NCBI GenBank assembly: GCA_947468985.1
Contig: CANINJ010000081.1
Coordinates: forward strand, 1-7,892
Length of the DNA stretch: 7,892 nt
DNA from: Bacteroidota bacterium
GTDB taxonomy: Bacteria > Bacteroidota > Bacteroidia > Flavobacteriales > Flavobacteriaceae
Direction: 5' to 3'
A program made the position numbers and the translations under genes. Shown here one piece after another: positions 6,283 through 7,892 of this stretch. Under the pieces are notes generated by a model. The model was not told the DNA's origin and ran no database searches. It saw only the letters and a list, made by a program, of their open reading frames with translations. Each line of letters begins with the position of its first letter. The first letter of the stretch is position 1.

Positions 6283-7683
6283 TTATTTTTTCTTTGTTAA
6301 TTTTCCTGTAGTTTGAGATCCCATATAATCTTGAACTGTTCTAAAACCGATATAACATCTCGCTGAGTCAGAATATTCAAAATCCCTAGTTCCAACTTGT
6401 AAGAAATAAGCAACATCTTTCCACGAACCACCTCTAACAACTTTACGCTTATTTTTAAGATCTTGAACAGCTGGATTCATTGATGACACAAATTCATAAG
6501 CCGCAGCATCATAAGAAGCATCAGTCCATTCAGAAACATTTCCAGACATATTATACAGTCCATACCCGTTAGGATCATATGATTTAGCTTCCACCGTGTA
6601 TAATGCATTATCAGCAGCATAATCTCCTCTATTCGGTTTAAAATTTGCTAAGAAACAACCTCTATCGTTTTTAGTATAAGGCCCTCCCCAAGGGTAATTT
6701 CCAGATTCTAAACCACCTCTAGCAGCATATTCCCACTCAGATTCTAAAGGCAAACGAAATGAATTAATTAAATCTCTTCCTTTTTTCTTCTTAACATAAG
6801 TATTTTTATTCAATGTTCTCCAAGCACAAAAAGCTTTAGCTTGGTTCCAGTTCACACCCACTACAGGGTATTGAGCATATGCTTGATGCCAAAAATAATC
6901 GTTGTGCATTGGCTCATTATAAGAATAAGCAAAATCTTTTATCCACGTAGTTGTGTCAGGATAAACTTTTACCTGCTCCGTTTTAATGAAAGTACTTCTC
7001 TTACCAACTTTAGCTTTAGCAGCAGCTTGGATATCCATCCAAGAATAACGGAATTTTAATTTATTTACATCTATAGTTCTTAATCCGTTAAATGCCTCAG
7101 TAACTGGTAAATACATTGTATCCATAACTTCAGTATAGAATTCATCAGGATATTTACTCGTTTCTTTAATTAATTTTACTTTGTGATTTAATTTTCTTCC
7201 GGCATAAGGATCGTCTGCAGTTCCTACACTATAGTAATTTTCATACATATATTTATCGTAAGCAGTCATTTTAGCAGGATCTGTATCGTTAAATGCAAAA
7301 TCTCCGATGCTTCCACCTTTTCCACTTTTACTTGTAGCGCCTTTTTTAAGACCTTGCTCATCTGCTAAAATTGCCAAACGAACTCTCATTGTTGAATCTT
7401 TTACCCATTCTACAAATTGACGGTACTCACTATTTGTGATTTCAGTTTCGTCCATATAAAAAGAACGAACAGTTACAGTTTTAGTTGTTGCATCTTGAAC
7501 ATTTGCTATATCATCATCTGATTTACCCATGATAAATGCACCACCAGGAATCAATGCCATACCAAAAGGTTTTTCTGGATGCCATTTTTTTCCTTTAACA
7601 CCTACTAATTCACCTTTATCACTTGAGCCTCCACAACCTATTAGTAAGGTTATTATTGCTGAAAATGCAATTAATTTCTTCAT
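6283..7683 (-). CDS. gldK: GldK, outer-membrane T9SS/gliding lipoprotein
   Basis: GldK (PorK) is a lipoprotein that builds, with GldN, the large periplasmic ring attached to the outer membrane in the type IX secretion system. With the start at 7681-7683 the product has 466 residues. It begins MKKLIAFSAIITLLIGC, a lipoprotein signal with lipobox LIGC and acylated Cys17, followed by the flexible GGSSDKGE stretch. From about residue 42 on it has the formylglycine-generating-enzyme (FGE/sulfatase-modifying factor) fold: IPGGAFIMG (45-53), SFYMDETEITNSEYRQF, FRLPLESEWEYAARGG, NMSGNVSEW, RGGSW (417-421) and GFR (446-448). The catalytic cysteines of true FGE are absent (Asp423 and Leu428 stand there), so the role is structural. 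The frame stays open to an ATG at 7752, adding 23 residues, but that would place the lipoprotein signal internally; I reject it. The tail KLTKKK is basic. It is the first gene of the operon. Confidence 0.95.
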   Translation of the reverse strand: MKKLIAFSAIITLLIGCGGSSDKGELVGVKGKKWHPEKPFGMALIPGGAFIMGKSDDDIANVQDATTKTVTVRSFYMDETEITNSEYRQFVEWVKDSTMRVRLAILADEQGLKKGATSKSGKGGSIGDFAFNDTDPAKMTAYDKYMYENYYSVGTADDPYAGRKLNHKVKLIKETSKYPDEFYTEVMDTMYLPVTEAFNGLRTIDVNKLKFRYSWMDIQAAAKAKVGKRSTFIKTEQVKVYPDTTTWIKDFAYSYNEPMHNDYFWHQAYAQYPVVGVNWNQAKAFCAWRTLNKNTYVKKKKGRDLINSFRLPLESEWEYAARGGLESGNYPWGGPYTKNDRGCFLANFKPNRGDYAADNALYTVEAKSYDPNGYGLYNMSGNVSEWTDASYDAAAYEFVSSMNPAVQDLKNKRKVVRGGSWKDVAYFLQVGTRDFEYSDSARCYIGFRTVQDYMGSQTTGKLTKKK

Positions 7684-7721
7684 ATAATCCTGAGTTATGT
7701 GTCTGTACATATTTGAGGGCG

Positions 7722-7752
7722 TAAACCTATTTAATATTTTCATAAAAACCAA
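7722..7752 (-). promoter_or_regulatory. Candidate promoter of gldKLMN
   Basis: On the minus strand, TTG (7752-7750), a 20-nt spacer and TAGGTTTA (7729-7722) resemble the Bacteroidetes promoter (TTG, about 19 nt, TAnnTTTG) with one mismatch at the last base. A transcript would start near 7715, about 30 nt before the gldK ATG at 7683 and downstream of the possible longer start at 7752. A second, poorer box, AAGATTTG, lies at 7804-7797, with TTG 15 nt upstream of it. Confidence 0.4.
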
Positions 7753-7761
7753 TTTTTTTTA

Positions 7762-7796
7762 TTAAAAAAACTAAAATTAATTAAAAACTAATTTTA
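7762..7796 (-). terminator. Weak possible terminator after the upstream gene
   Basis: TAAAATTA (7772-7779) and TAATTTTA (7789-7796) form an 8-bp stem with a 9-nt loop. On the minus strand it is followed by GTTTTTTT. It lies 18 nt past the stop of the upstream gene, so it fits a terminator in position, but the stem has no G:C pair and would be unstable. If it is not functional, gldK may receive read-through from upstream. Confidence 0.22.
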
Positions 7797-7814
7797 CAAA
7801 TCTTTAACTAATTG

Positions 7815-7892
7815 TTATACAACATTTTTCCTTTGTGCTTTCCACCACCGTTCTGGCATTTCATTTTCACAAGCAACCAAATATTCATCATA
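7815..7892 (-). CDS. C-terminal end of an unidentified upstream gene
   Basis: The minus strand is open from the window edge to a TAA at 7815-7817, giving 25 residues that begin YDEYLVACENEMPERWWKAQ and end in a basic tail. The stretch is protein-like (acidic and aromatic residues, a Trp pair) and sits on the gldK strand, so I take it as a real 3' end and not a chance frame. The family cannot be named from 25 residues. I recall formimidoylglutamase (hutG) upstream of gldK in some flavobacteria, which makes that a guess to test, not an assignment. The stop lies 131 nt before the gldK start. Confidence 0.55.
   Translation of the reverse strand, partial: YDEYLVACENEMPERWWKAQRKNVV

Noticed and set aside
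6841..7059. Plus-strand open frame antisense to gldK
   Set aside because: It is a shadow of the FGE-like coding region, with no initiation signal and no recognisable domain.
1..7892. Mobile element, CRISPR array, tRNA, or undescribed defence or biosynthetic system
   Set aside because: I saw no transposase or integrase, no regularly spaced repeats, no tRNA-like cloverleaf and no cluster of unknown genes. Nearly all of the window is core-type coding sequence.

Overview
The window looks like chromosomal core DNA of a member of the Bacteroidota, most likely a flavobacterium (Flavobacterium or a close relative). The reasons are the intact gldK-gldL-gldM-gldN order, the strong AT richness, the lack of Shine-Dalgarno sequences before the genes, and promoter-like boxes resembling the Bacteroidetes form (TTG, about 20 nt, TAnnTTTG).

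Layout from left to right. 1-1313 (minus): the first 437 codons of an ABC-F type twin-ATPase protein, whose 3' end lies outside the window. 1386-1766 (plus): a small DUF983 protein with a zinc-ribbon-like N-terminus and two membrane helices, divergent from the ABC-F gene. 1768-2814 (minus): a FAD-dependent oxidoreductase of the D-amino-acid-oxidase/MnmC-C-like group, meeting the DUF983 gene tail to tail with one base between the stops. 2903-2934: a strong hairpin terminator. 2951-7683 (minus): gldK, gldL, gldM and gldN in transcription order, with gaps of 46, 49 and 48 nt. 7684-7814: gldK leader and promoter region. 7815-7892 (minus): the last 25 codons of an unidentified upstream gene.

The four gld genes encode the core of the type IX secretion system (T9SS) and gliding machinery. 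GldL and GldM form the proton-driven motor in the inner membrane. GldM reaches across the periplasm to the ring made by the GldK lipoprotein and GldN under the outer membrane. Residues known from Flavobacterium johnsoniae to matter for the motor (GldL Glu49, GldM Arg9) are at the same positions here. The strong terminator after gldN suggests the transcription unit ends there, and no gldO paralogue follows. The oxidoreductase, DUF983 and ABC-F genes look like ordinary chromosomal neighbours with no evident link to secretion.

I found no mobile element, CRISPR array, tRNA or rRNA, and no convincing undescribed system. The observations most worth a second look are small: a perfect 10-bp inverted repeat filling the gldL-gldM gap, a promoter-like pair that argues for a shorter gldK, loss of the catalytic cysteines in the GldK FGE-like fold, and a possible tRNA-modification role for the oxidoreductase.
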